Assembly: GCA_022447065.1 (NCBI GenBank)
Contig: JAKUUM010000014.1
Location: forward strand, 1-54,194
Direction of reading: 5' to 3'
DNA length: 54,194 bases
DNA from: SAR86 cluster bacterium
Lineage (GTDB): Bacteria > Pseudomonadota > Gammaproteobacteria > Magnimaribacterales > Magnimaribacteraceae
Shown: piece after piece, positions 42,700 through 51,422 of the stretch
Position numbering within the stretch: the first letter of the stretch is position 1
How the letters are laid out: each line of letters begins with the position of its first letter
The notes under the pieces: model-generated
What the model saw: only the letters and a program-made list of their open reading frames with translations
What the model was told of the DNA's origin: nothing
Databases searched by the model: none
Translations under genes and position numbers: made by a program

Positions 42700-43679
42700 T
42701 GAAGAAGAAAGAAGAAGGAACAGCATTAATTTTAGTTCTTTTAGTAGTAACTATAATAACTGTTCTAGGTGTAACGGCTGTAGATCGACTCCATTATGGA
42801 ATTAAAGAGAATTCTGATATTAGTTTAAAACAACAATCTTTTTGGTATGCACTAGGTCTTGAATCAAAGGTTTTAGATTTCATAAAAGAAAGAAATCAAA
42901 TAAGAAATTTATCAAATGTACTTATCTCAGATGAAGATATTCCTTCAATTATGGTAGAAATTGAAGGTGGCAAAATAGAAGGAACGCTAGAGGACTTAAC
43001 TACTTGTTTTAATATCAATGGCCTCGTTAGGCTGTCAGGAGATAATCAGTTAGTTATTAATCAAGGAGGAGTTGATCAATTTAAGAATCTTCTAAGAGTT
43101 TTGAGATTTGACGAACTTAACCAAGATAAACTCATATTTAGTTTAGTCGATTGGATAGATTCCAATGATTTTACTGAAGATGCTAATGGTGCAGAAGATG
43201 ATTTCTACACCAGGCTAGCATCTCCTTATCGTTCAGCTAATCAACCTATCTTCAATGTTAATGAGCTAGTTAATGTGAAGAATTATGATAAGGAAATAGT
43301 AAATGCACTTTTACCATTTCTATGTGCATTGCCTGAAGTTGGCTCGAATCAAATTAACGTCAACGCTATTAGAAAGAATAAACCCGAGATTTTAGTCATG
43401 CTTTTTGGTGAAAACCTCTCTTTGTCTTCAGCTTCTAATGTTCTAGCTGATAGACCTCTGTCAGGATTTAAAGATAAAGAAGAGCTACTATCACATCCAG
43501 AACTTGCCGATCTACCTTTATCAAATTCAGCACTTGATAATATAAAATTTAAATCAGATTTCTATAGATTAACGACAAAGGTAGATAATTTTCAATACCC
43601 TTTCGTTCTTGATTCTTATCTTCAGATATTGGATACAGGTAAGGTAAAGGTGTATATGAGGAGCCAAGGAGTTTTTTAG
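42699..43679 (+). CDS. gspK: Minor pseudopilin GspK
   Basis: This 326-residue protein has a short leader KKKEEG before TALILVLLVVTIITV. As usual for GspK, it lacks the Glu5 found in the other pseudopilins, and it contains an inserted alpha-helical domain (FSLVDWIDSNDFTEDANGAEDDFY). The FNVNELVNVKNYDKEIV and INVNAI motifs are family marks. It starts with GTG that overlaps the TAG of gspJ by one base, and ends the same way into gspL. Confidence 0.9.
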   Translation: MKKKEEGTALILVLLVVTIITVLGVTAVDRLHYGIKENSDISLKQQSFWYALGLESKVLDFIKERNQIRNLSNVLISDEDIPSIMVEIEGGKIEGTLEDLTTCFNINGLVRLSGDNQLVINQGGVDQFKNLLRVLRFDELNQDKLIFSLVDWIDSNDFTEDANGAEDDFYTRLASPYRSANQPIFNVNELVNVKNYDKEIVNALLPFLCALPEVGSNQINVNAIRKNKPEILVMLFGENLSLSSASNVLADRPLSGFKDKEELLSHPELADLPLSNSALDNIKFKSDFYRLTTKVDNFQYPFVLDSYLQILDTGKVKVYMRSQGVF

Positions 43680-44878
43680 TGAGAAAGTTGATCTTCCTTC
43701 ACAATCTTCTTAAAGGTACTGTATCTTGGTTGATAGAGGATGAAACAGGAGAAATTTCTGAACGAGGAACTGCCTCTACTTTCTTAGAACTTCAGACAAA
43801 GGTAGTTGATAGAGTAGAAGGATTTATTTTTTCTCCTCTATTTTCAAATAAAAGGTTAGAGGTTCCTCCAACCTCTCAATCTCAGATTCTAGAATCTATC
43901 CCCTTTTTACTTGAAGATAGCCTCCTTGGATCTGTAGAGGATTATCATTTTGTAATATCTAAAAGAAGCGAGGAAGGCGATGTTAAAGTGTCTCTCATTC
44001 CTATCAACAGCATGGAAGAGGAAATAAGTTTATTTAGAGAGGCTCAAATTAATGTAAGCTCCCTCAGCTTTCTAGATAATAGCTTCAAAGAAGAGTCTTC
44101 AACATGTTCTTTAGTTTTATTTGATGATATTTCTGTCATAAATTTTGGATCTGAATGGGGTTGGTGTGCAGAAACAGATATTATCCTTAATTTATTAAAA
44201 AAGGGTTTAGAAGATTTCAAATCTACATCACTAAAAGTCTTTCTGAGCAAAGATGCCAAAAAGATAGATTGGACTAAATATTCAAAATTAGAACCTGACA
44301 TTATTTTCATAGAAGGGGAGTTAGATTTCTTAGAAAAAGCCTTTCCTTCTTTAGAAAATAAATTCAATTTATTAACAAATAAATATGCACCCAGGATAGC
44401 TTGGAGGGAATATTTTAAAAAGTGGAAATATGGCTTAGCTGCTGCTTCCATAGTTGTAGTTCTTTACTTTTCTCAGACGCTAACGGATATTTATCAGAAC
44501 AACTCTTCTGCTACTGACCTTTTAGAACAGTCAAGATTACTTTATTATTCTGCTTACCCAAATGAACCTAAAGATACAGATCTTAAGAAACTACTTAGAC
44601 AAAAACTAAGGGGAGTTAATTTAACAGGTAGAGAACCTTTTTTATTGACGGTACAAAACTTAACTCAAGTTATTCATAATAATGAGAGAGTTTCTCTACA
44701 TTCAGTCAATTATGACTTAAATAGTAACCAGTTCATCATAGAAATACAGTGTACTCAATTTGAAGACTTAGAAACTGTCAAATCTACTTTTATCCAAGGT
44801 GGTTACGCTATAGATGTTGGGTCATCTAAAAGGGTTGGTAATTCGATCCTGAGTGAACTATTTATTAAGAAGACATGA
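43679..44878 (+). CDS. gspL: Type II secretion assembly protein GspL
   Basis: This 399-residue protein has an N-terminal actin-like cytoplasmic domain (about residues 1-245, with SIPFLLEDSLLGSVEDYHFV), a membrane helix (near 250-268) and a periplasmic ferredoxin-like domain. GspL holds GspE to the membrane together with GspM. Sequence conservation is weak, as usual, so position between gspK and gspM supports the call. It starts with GTG overlapping the TAG of gspK and ends in an ATGA overlap with gspM. Confidence 0.88.
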   Translation: MRKLIFLHNLLKGTVSWLIEDETGEISERGTASTFLELQTKVVDRVEGFIFSPLFSNKRLEVPPTSQSQILESIPFLLEDSLLGSVEDYHFVISKRSEEGDVKVSLIPINSMEEEISLFREAQINVSSLSFLDNSFKEESSTCSLVLFDDISVINFGSEWGWCAETDIILNLLKKGLEDFKSTSLKVFLSKDAKKIDWTKYSKLEPDIIFIEGELDFLEKAFPSLENKFNLLTNKYAPRIAWREYFKKWKYGLAAASIVVVLYFSQTLTDIYQNNSSATDLLEQSRLLYYSAYPNEPKDTDLKKLLRQKLRGVNLTGREPFLLTVQNLTQVIHNNERVSLHSVNYDLNSNQFIIEIQCTQFEDLETVKSTFIQGGYAIDVGSSKRVGNSILSELFIKKT

Positions 44879-45345
44879 AAAAAATATTCCTCTCTTTAAC
44901 AAGAAAAGAACAACAATTGGTTGTTGCTGCCGGGGTTGTTTTTTTATTGGTTATTCTTACAGTACTAAATTCTGCACTTCAAGATTGGAAAAAAGAGTCT
45001 TTACTAAAATTTAACAGTAACCATAAACTTTTATCAGATGTTCAAAAATCTTTAACTTTAAAATCCCAGTTTCCCAAAGTAGAAAAAATAAATCCAAATA
45101 GTTTAAGTTCCACGGTCAGCTCTGTGGCCAGAAGATTTAATTTAACAATTGATAGGATACAGCCTACTGAAGTAGGAGAAATAATGGTTTCAATTAACCA
45201 AACCGAGTTTGTTGGTCTCTACGATTGGTTAAGAGAACTGGAGATGAATAAAGGTATCACTGTGAGCAAAGCTTCTATAAGAGCTAATTCTTCAAGAGGT
45301 ACTGTTTCAGGAGTGAGAGCCCAGTTAGTTTTAAAGATTTTGTAG
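44875..45345 (+). CDS. gspM: Type II secretion protein GspM
   Basis: This 156-residue protein has a short cytoplasmic N terminus (LTRKEQQLVVAAGVVFL), one membrane helix and a small periplasmic domain ending KASIRANSSRGTVSGVRAQLVLKIL. This is the shape of GspM, the partner of GspL. The gene follows gspL with a four-base overlap. Sequence identity in the family is low, so the operon position carries part of the call. Confidence 0.85.
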   Translation: MKKIFLSLTRKEQQLVVAAGVVFLLVILTVLNSALQDWKKESLLKFNSNHKLLSDVQKSLTLKSQFPKVEKINPNSLSSTVSSVARRFNLTIDRIQPTEVGEIMVSINQTEFVGLYDWLRELEMNKGITVSKASIRANSSRGTVSGVRAQLVLKIL

Positions 45346-46077
45346 ATGAAGATAAGAACTGTAATTCTAATTTTTACTACATTCTTCTTTTTTTTAATCT
45401 TTAGTTTTCCAATGAGAGGCTTGGTTAGCCTTTTGGATGATCAAAACAATATAAAAGCTCAAGCTATTGAAGGTTTCTGGTGGAAAGGGAATCTGCAAAA
45501 GGTTGAACTAGACAATAGGCAATTGGGAGATATAAATTTTAACTTAATTCCGACTTCCTTATTTCTAGGTAGGTTTGAGTTCTATATTGAAGTTATAGGA
45601 CAAGAAATTGATCTTCAGGGATACGTGGGAACAACTTTTCTAGGTAATATCTTTATAAGAGATGTACATCTTGAAGCTAATCCTATAATTCAAATTAAAT
45701 CAGGAAAGCCTATTTCTCAGAATATTTCCAATATCAAGGCCGATGTAGCTTATCTTTATTTTAACGATGAAGAATGTCTTAAAGCTCGAGGACAAGGCAC
45801 TGGAGAAATAATAGATATGTTCGGTTTATTTTCTAGAGATTTAAATATCAACATTGATATGAAGTGTAGACAAAAACTATTGGAGCTATCTTTTAAATCA
45901 ATTCCTGAGGGCCTATTAGAAGGAGAAGTCTTAATTCAAAGCAATCTAAAATACAACCTTGAGGCTAGATCAAAAAGATTAAGTAGTAAAATTATGGAAA
46001 TTAGTAAATTTAACTTTGAAAAAGAACCTGCCTTGAAGATTTCTGGTAGTCTTGAGGACTTATTACAAAATTTTTAA
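45346..46077 (+). CDS. gspN: Type II secretion protein GspN
   Basis: This 243-residue protein has an N-terminal hydrophobic signal or anchor (VILIFTTFFFFLIFSFP), then a beta-rich periplasmic body beginning with FPMRGLVSLLDDQNNIKAQAIEGFWWKGN in parts, typical of GspN. GspN is present in a subset of systems. The ATG follows the gspM stop with no gap. It ends the gsp gene run, five bases before the SRAP gene. Confidence 0.8.
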   Translation: MKIRTVILIFTTFFFFLIFSFPMRGLVSLLDDQNNIKAQAIEGFWWKGNLQKVELDNRQLGDINFNLIPTSLFLGRFEFYIEVIGQEIDLQGYVGTTFLGNIFIRDVHLEANPIIQIKSGKPISQNISNIKADVAYLYFNDEECLKARGQGTGEIIDMFGLFSRDLNINIDMKCRQKLLELSFKSIPEGLLEGEVLIQSNLKYNLEARSKRLSSKIMEISKFNFEKEPALKISGSLEDLLQNF

Positions 46078-46081
46078 GTTT

Positions 46082-46663
46082 ATGTGTGGAAGGTTTGCAC
46101 TTAGAAATCCTCAGCCGGTAAAAAGTCAATTTCATTTAGAAGAGTTAGAGCCTCAATATAATATTTTTCCTGGAATTAAAATTCTAACTATTGCTGACGA
46201 ACCAAAATTTATTATTTGGGGTTATACCCCGTATTGGGCTAATAAACCCTTTAATTTGATTAATGCAAGAGGAGAATCTCTTAGGAAGAAACCTTCTTTT
46301 AGAAATGCTGGCAGATGCATCATTCCAGCAGATGGATGGTACGAATGGAAACAAGAGGATCAAAAAAAAATACCTTATTTCCATCATTTGGGAGAAAGCT
46401 CTTTTTGCTTTGCAGGTGTTTATGGTGGCTATAGAGGACAAGTTGGATGTGCAATAGTTACACTTGAAGCTACTGATCACCTCAAACCAATACACTCAAG
46501 AATGCCTGCTATTCTAGATAAATCTGCTTATCAAGATTGGATTCAAGGAAGTGAAGAAGATGTATATGATCTTTCAATATCAAATAAAATAGAGTTTTAT
46601 AAAGTATCTACAATAGTTAATAACCCGAAAAATGATAGCGAGGATTGCTGCATGCCCGTTTAA
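46082..46663 (+). CDS. SRAP/YedK-type abasic-site DNA-protein crosslink protein
   Basis: This 193-residue SOS-response-associated peptidase family protein begins MCGRFA, whose C2 is the catalytic nucleophile that bonds to abasic DNA after Met removal. N61 (NARGES), E88 (GWYEW) and H138 (HSRMP) complete the active site, matching E. coli YedK N75, E105 and H160. An upstream TTG at 46052 is in frame but would bury the required cysteine, so ATG at 46082 is chosen. It lies five bases after gspN, so it probably shares the T2SS transcript, an unexpected place for a DNA repair gene. Confidence 0.92.
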   Translation: MCGRFALRNPQPVKSQFHLEELEPQYNIFPGIKILTIADEPKFIIWGYTPYWANKPFNLINARGESLRKKPSFRNAGRCIIPADGWYEWKQEDQKKIPYFHHLGESSFCFAGVYGGYRGQVGCAIVTLEATDHLKPIHSRMPAILDKSAYQDWIQGSEEDVYDLSISNKIEFYKVSTIVNNPKNDSEDCCMPV

Positions 46664-47256
46664 GCCGTGGCAAGGTAAGCATTAACTGCTTTTTTTCCTT
46701 CTGTTACAAATCTAGGACTAATGTGATTCTCTTCACTAAAACTGATAGAGAGAGTGGATAAGCATAGCTGTGAAGCTATGTAGACCTTTTCAGCTGAAAT
46801 ATCAATTTCTTTCTCAGACATTACTTGCAAAATTAAAGAAGCAAACAGTCTCTTGTTTTGAAGATTAGTACTTTTAGATTTTGGAAAAGATTCCAGGTAA
46901 AAGAAAAGACTTGCGCAAGCTTTATTTTGATTTAGATAAATACTTATTAGATCTATAAATAGATTGAAATACCACTCAGGTTTTTTTATCAGAGATAATT
47001 TAGCATTCTCAATAAATAACTTACTAAAATTTTCTATATGCCTTTCTGACAGTCCATGGAAGAGAGATTCATTACTGGGAAACAGTTTGTAAAGAGTAGG
47101 TCTTTTCATGTTGGCTACTATTGAAACCTTTTGAATATTAACCGAATGAATTCCTTCGTTTATCAGGATTTCTTCCACAGCGTCAAGGATTAATTCATAT
47201 CTATCCAAACTCCTTTTTTGTTTTGGTTTATTAGGAATTAACTGGTTTACCTGCAT
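46660..47256 (-). CDS. TetR/AcrR family transcriptional regulator
   Basis: This 198-residue repressor has the TetR helix-turn-helix in its first 65 residues (ILDAVEEILINEGIHSVNIQKVSIVANMKRPTLYKLFP in parts; the recognition region is KRPTLYKLF). A ligand-binding helical domain follows. It is divergent from the DUF885 gene with 58 bases between starts. It probably regulates itself and that gene, but I see no convincing palindromic operator. Its stop overlaps the SRAP stop by four bases. Confidence 0.85.
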   Translation of the reverse strand: MQVNQLIPNKPKQKRSLDRYELILDAVEEILINEGIHSVNIQKVSIVANMKRPTLYKLFPSNESLFHGLSERHIENFSKLFIENAKLSLIKKPEWYFNLFIDLISIYLNQNKACASLFFYLESFPKSKSTNLQNKRLFASLILQVMSEKEIDISAEKVYIASQLCLSTLSISFSEENHISPRFVTEGKKAVNAYLATA

Positions 47257-47314
47257 GACAGAAATATTTTTTTAAAAACTGTAGACTAAAACACAAAAAA
47301 TTAACTAATTTACT

Positions 47315-49066
47315 ATGAAAGCTGTAATGCAAACCTTATACCTTTTGTCTTTCTTTATTTTTTTATCTGCTTCAAGCAGTATAGATGAAAATGAGAGGTT
47401 CTTATCTTTTCTGGATAGAGAATGGAAATATGAACTTTCCCAAAATCCCGTTTACGCAACATCAATGGGCAGCAAAGGCTATGAGACCGAATGGAGGGAT
47501 TTAAGTCTTAAAGCCATAAATTCAAGGAATATTCACACTATAGAAACTATAGAAAAGATTAAAAGTTTTAATCCAAATAAGCTTACTAAAGATAATCAAT
47601 TAAATTTACGACTTTTTAAACAATTAACAAAAGAAGAATTAGCTATTGGTGAATACAATCGTCATTTACTTCCTTTTAGCCATAGAGGAGGAGTACAACT
47701 AGCTCATGAGGATGTGGAGAGCCTTCCTTTAAATTCTTTAGATGATTATTGGTTCTGGATAGAAAGGCTAAAGAAATTAGATCAAAGGATCCATCAAACA
47801 ATAGTTTTAGCTGAATTAGGATTAAAAAAAGACTACAGAGCTCCCAGAGTTTTAATGGAAAGGGTGTATCGCCAAATCAAGATTCAAACTTCAGATAACA
47901 TTGAAAAAAATCCTTTTTATCAAATTTTTATTGATTTACCTGAAACTTTTTCTTTAGAAGATAAAAGAAGTTTACAAAAAGAGGCTAAAAAAACGATAAA
48001 GGAAGTAATTATTCCTGCTTACAAAGTTCTAGAAAGTTTTTTTAAAGAAGATTATTTGCCTCAAACCAGAACTAGTGTGGGCTTATTCGATACTCCTAAT
48101 GGAAGAGATCTTTATAGGTTCCTAACTAAATCTTTCACCACAACAGAACTGTCACCTGAAGAAATACATAATATTGGATTACAGGAAGTAGCCAGAATTA
48201 GAAAGGAGATGGAGGATGTAATTAAAGAAGTTCAATTCAAGGGTTCTTTTAATGAATTTTTAAAATACCTAAGAGAGGACAAAAGATTTTACTACGATAC
48301 ACCAGAAGAATTATTTGAAGGATATCTAGCTGTATCTAAAAGAATTGATCCTGAATTAGTGAAATTGTTTGGTATTCTACCTCGAACTCCTTATGGTTTA
48401 AGATCAATTCCCGCTGAGTCAGCACCAGATACCACTACAGCATATTATATGTCTCCAGCACCAGGCGGATTGAGACCAGGTTACTATTATGTAAATCTAT
48501 ATAAGCCTGAAACAAGACCTAAATTTGAAATGGAGGTGCTCTCAGTCCATGAAGCAGTGCCAGGACATCACCTTCAGATTTCATTAGCTATGGAAAAAGA
48601 AGAAATGCCTATGTTTAGAAGAGTTAGTCCTTATACAGCTTTTGTGGAAGGATGGGGGCTCTATAGCGAGAGTCTTGGTTATCAAATAGGTTTGTATAAA
48701 GATCCTTATTCAAAATTTGGTCAACTGACTTATGACATGTGGCGAGCAGTTCGTTTGGTAGTTGATACTGGGATGCATTACTTTCATTGGGAAAGACAAA
48801 AAGCTATAGATTTCTTTATGGAAAATGCTGGCAAGTCTGAACTCGACATCATCAATGAAATTGATCGTTACATCGTTATGCCGGGTCAAGCCTTGGCATA
48901 TAAAATTGGTCAAATGAAATTATTGGAATTAAGAAAGAAAGCTAAAGAAGAATTGGATACTAAATTTGATATTAGGGATTTTCATGATGCAGTATTGAAA
49001 GAAGGTGCTTTGCCGTTAAACGAATTAGAGTTAGTCGTTGATAGATATATTCTTGATAACAAGTGA
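47315..49066 (+). CDS. DUF885 family secreted metallopeptidase-like protein
   Basis: This 583-residue protein has a signal peptide (LYLLSFFIFLSASSS) and the DUF885 metal motif H412-EAVPG-H418-H419 with a downstream EGWGLYSE glutamate. The helical body with NEIDRYIVMPGQALAYKIGQ is characteristic of this family, which is distantly related to M32 carboxypeptidases. Family members are predicted zinc carboxypeptidase-like enzymes; their substrates are mostly unknown. The start ATG has no clear ribosome site. It probably responds to the adjacent TetR regulator. Confidence 0.85.
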   Translation: MKAVMQTLYLLSFFIFLSASSSIDENERFLSFLDREWKYELSQNPVYATSMGSKGYETEWRDLSLKAINSRNIHTIETIEKIKSFNPNKLTKDNQLNLRLFKQLTKEELAIGEYNRHLLPFSHRGGVQLAHEDVESLPLNSLDDYWFWIERLKKLDQRIHQTIVLAELGLKKDYRAPRVLMERVYRQIKIQTSDNIEKNPFYQIFIDLPETFSLEDKRSLQKEAKKTIKEVIIPAYKVLESFFKEDYLPQTRTSVGLFDTPNGRDLYRFLTKSFTTTELSPEEIHNIGLQEVARIRKEMEDVIKEVQFKGSFNEFLKYLREDKRFYYDTPEELFEGYLAVSKRIDPELVKLFGILPRTPYGLRSIPAESAPDTTTAYYMSPAPGGLRPGYYYVNLYKPETRPKFEMEVLSVHEAVPGHHLQISLAMEKEEMPMFRRVSPYTAFVEGWGLYSESLGYQIGLYKDPYSKFGQLTYDMWRAVRLVVDTGMHYFHWERQKAIDFFMENAGKSELDIINEIDRYIVMPGQALAYKIGQMKLLELRKKAKEELDTKFDIRDFHDAVLKEGALPLNELELVVDRYILDNK

Positions 49067-49170
49067 ATAAAGAAAAAACTTCTTTTCTTGTACTTTTAGT
49101 AGGTATCACTTTACTGGTTGTTGGAAATTCATCAGCCTACTCTAGCTATATTTTGCGTCTTATTGACTAA
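49063..49170 (+). CDS. Possible 35-residue membrane peptide coupled to DUF885 gene
   Basis: A GTG at 49063 overlaps the TGA stop of the DUF885 gene (GTGA) and opens a 35-codon frame to a TAA at 49168-49170. It encodes MNKEKTSFLVLLVGI, continuing with a hydrophobic stretch and ending SYILRLID, that is one membrane helix flanked by charged ends. Translation coupling and amino-acid composition make it plausible. It could be a chance frame or a decayed remnant. The stretch from 49171 to 49231 shows nothing recognisable. Confidence 0.35.
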   Translation: MNKEKTSFLVLLVGITLLVVGNSSAYSSYILRLID

Positions 49171-49231
49171 AAATAAACTAGATGAGGCTGGTTAGTTTAA
49201 TTATAAGAACCTGTAAGATTATAATGACATC

Positions 49232-50551
49232 ATGGAAGTTAATAAAAATCTTAACTTAGATAACTTTTGGATTCCCTTTACACCTAATAGGGCTTTTAAA
49301 TTAGATCCAAGATTATTAGTTAAGGCAGAAGGTATGTATTACTTTTCTGATGACAACAGGAAAATTCTAGACGGTATGGCAGGTCTTTGGTGCTGTAATG
49401 CAGGCCACTGTCACCCCCACATTGTTAAAGCTGTTCAGAATCAGATTGCAATCTTGGACTATGCCACAGCATTCAATATGGCTCATCCAAAGGCATTCGA
49501 GCTAGCAGAAAAGATAGCAGAACTTACACCTGATGGTTTGGATAGAATCTTCTTTGGAAATTCTGGTTCAGAGGCTGTTGAGACTGCTTTAAAAGTGGCC
49601 ATTGCATTCCATGCAAGTAGAGGCGAAAGACAGCGTACTCGGTTTATTAGTAGGGAGAAAGGTTATCATGGAGTTAATTATGGTGGTGTTTCCGTTGGGG
49701 GAATACCAGCCAATAGAAAATCCTTTGGTCCGCTATTAACTGGTATTGATCACTTACCACATACTTGGAACCTTGATGAAATGGCCTTCTCACAAGGCCA
49801 ACCAACATGGGGATTACATTTAGCCGATGAATTGGAAAACATTCTTTCTTTTCAAGACCCCTCTACTGTGGCTGCTCTCATTATTGAACCAGTTATAGGT
49901 GCTGGAGGTGTTATTGTTCCGCCTAAAGGCTATCTAGAAAAAATAAGAGAGATTTGTAGTAAACATGGAATCCTACTCATATTTGATGAAGTCATAACAG
50001 GTTTTGGAAGAGTAGGGGACTCTTTTGCTGCAAATAGATTTAAGGTAACTCCTGACATTATTGCTATGGCAAAAGGCCTTACCGGAGCAGCAGTTCCAAT
50101 GAGTGCAGCAGCTTTTAAAACAGAGATTTATGATGCAATTGTAGAAAGTTCAGAAACTCCAATTGAACTTTTCCATGGGTATACATACTCTGGTCATCCT
50201 GTTGCCGCGGCCGCAGGTATTGCTACTTTAGAAGTCTATGAAAAAGAGGAACTTTTTCAGAGAGCCAAAAAAATGGAACCGATTTTTCAAAATGCCCTGC
50301 ATAGTTTAAAGGGAGAAAACTTCATTGTTGATATAAGGAATTTTGGCTTAATGGGAGCCATCCATTTTGGCCCTGATGAAGGAAAGAGTGCAACTGAAAT
50401 TTCTTCACAAGTCTTTAAGTATTGCTATGAAAATGATGTTCTAGTTAGATTTTCTGGAGACTTTATTGTTCTCTCTCCAGCACTTATTGTAGAAGAAGAC
50501 CACATTAACACCATTGTAGAAACTTTGAGAAAAGGTATACATAGCATTTAA
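49232..50551 (+). CDS. Class III PLP aminotransferase, omega-amino acid:pyruvate type
   Basis: This 439-residue PLP enzyme has K281 (MAKGLTGAAVP) as Schiff-base lysine, the FDEVITGFGR aspartate and the early FGNSGSEAVETALK phosphate-binding motif. The N-terminal FWIPFTPNRAFKLDPRLLVKAEG and GMAGLWCCNAGHCHP stretches match beta-alanine/omega-amino acid:pyruvate transaminases more than ornithine or GABA enzymes. Such enzymes turn omega-amino acids or amines into semialdehydes. The next gene follows after five bases. Confidence 0.88.
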   Translation: MEVNKNLNLDNFWIPFTPNRAFKLDPRLLVKAEGMYYFSDDNRKILDGMAGLWCCNAGHCHPHIVKAVQNQIAILDYATAFNMAHPKAFELAEKIAELTPDGLDRIFFGNSGSEAVETALKVAIAFHASRGERQRTRFISREKGYHGVNYGGVSVGGIPANRKSFGPLLTGIDHLPHTWNLDEMAFSQGQPTWGLHLADELENILSFQDPSTVAALIIEPVIGAGGVIVPPKGYLEKIREICSKHGILLIFDEVITGFGRVGDSFAANRFKVTPDIIAMAKGLTGAAVPMSAAAFKTEIYDAIVESSETPIELFHGYTYSGHPVAAAAGIATLEVYEKEELFQRAKKMEPIFQNALHSLKGENFIVDIRNFGLMGAIHFGPDEGKSATEISSQVFKYCYENDVLVRFSGDFIVLSPALIVEEDHINTIVETLRKGIHSI

Positions 50552-50556
50552 CTCTT

Positions 50557-51420
50557 ATGTCTGTTCCTGAATGGTTTGAGAAAATAATTCAAAACAAACC
50601 TGAATCTAAGTTTGTTAATGTTGAGGGAGTTAATATTCATTATCTTGTCTGGGGAGATGTTACTAAACCAGGTCTTTTTTTAATACACGGGTATAGTGCT
50701 CACGCACATTGGTGGGATTTTATTGCTCCTGGTTTTCTTAGTGACTACTGTGTTGTTGCTATAGATCTCTCTGGAATGGGCGATAGTGGCCACAGAGACT
50801 CTTACTCACAAACTTTATATTGCCAAGAAATAAAATCAGTTTGTGAGGATATCGGATTGAGTTCTGCAGACTTTTTGGCTCATAGCATGGGAGGTCCTAT
50901 TTCTGTCAAAGCAGCTTCTTTGTATCCTGAACTTTTTAACAGTCTTTTTCTTTTAGATGCAATCATAATTGTACCCCCAGACAAAGTCAGATCATTTTCT
51001 TCTAGAAATTCGATGATGAGGACTGATTTTATTTACAAGGATTTTGATACAGCAATGAATAGTTTTAGATTAATACCTCCGCAACCTTGTAAAAATGACT
51101 TTTTGTTGAAACATATTGCTGAACATTCCTTTAAACAAACCAAGGATGGATGGGTATTAAAATCAGATGCAACAATTATGAGATCTTATCAATATGAAGA
51201 TTTAACTGAAATATTTATGGATCTAAAATGCCCTATTTACATGGTCTATGGTTTAATGAGCCAGATTTTTTCACAAGAACTGTTGGAGTACACTACTTAT
51301 GTAGGCAATCTACCTAAAGAGAGAGTAGTTGGCATACCGGCAGCTATGCATCATTTATTTATTGATGAACCACTTATTTTTGTTGAAGAAGTTAAGAAAC
51401 TTTTAAAAACTAAGAACTGA
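50557..51420 (+). CDS. Alpha/beta hydrolase
   Basis: This 287-residue cytoplasmic hydrolase has the nucleophile S110 in AHSMGG, oxyanion region FLIHGYSAHAHWW and the histidine in AMHHLFIDEP (H265 or H266). The usual acid after strand 7 (YGLMSQIFS) is a serine, so D134 in FLLDAI, after strand 6, probably acts as catalytic acid. That alternative placing is known in some epoxide-hydrolase-like members. It lies between the aminotransferase and the MoxR ATPase genes, two bases from the latter. The substrate is unknown. Confidence 0.82.
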   Translation: MSVPEWFEKIIQNKPESKFVNVEGVNIHYLVWGDVTKPGLFLIHGYSAHAHWWDFIAPGFLSDYCVVAIDLSGMGDSGHRDSYSQTLYCQEIKSVCEDIGLSSADFLAHSMGGPISVKAASLYPELFNSLFLLDAIIIVPPDKVRSFSSRNSMMRTDFIYKDFDTAMNSFRLIPPQPCKNDFLLKHIAEHSFKQTKDGWVLKSDATIMRSYQYEDLTEIFMDLKCPIYMVYGLMSQIFSQELLEYTTYVGNLPKERVVGIPAAMHHLFIDEPLIFVEEVKKLLKTKN

Positions 51421-51422
51421 TT

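Noticed and set aside
46052-46081. Ten-residue N-terminal extension of the SRAP protein
   Set aside because: The catalytic cysteine must be residue 2, so the ATG at 46082 is the start.
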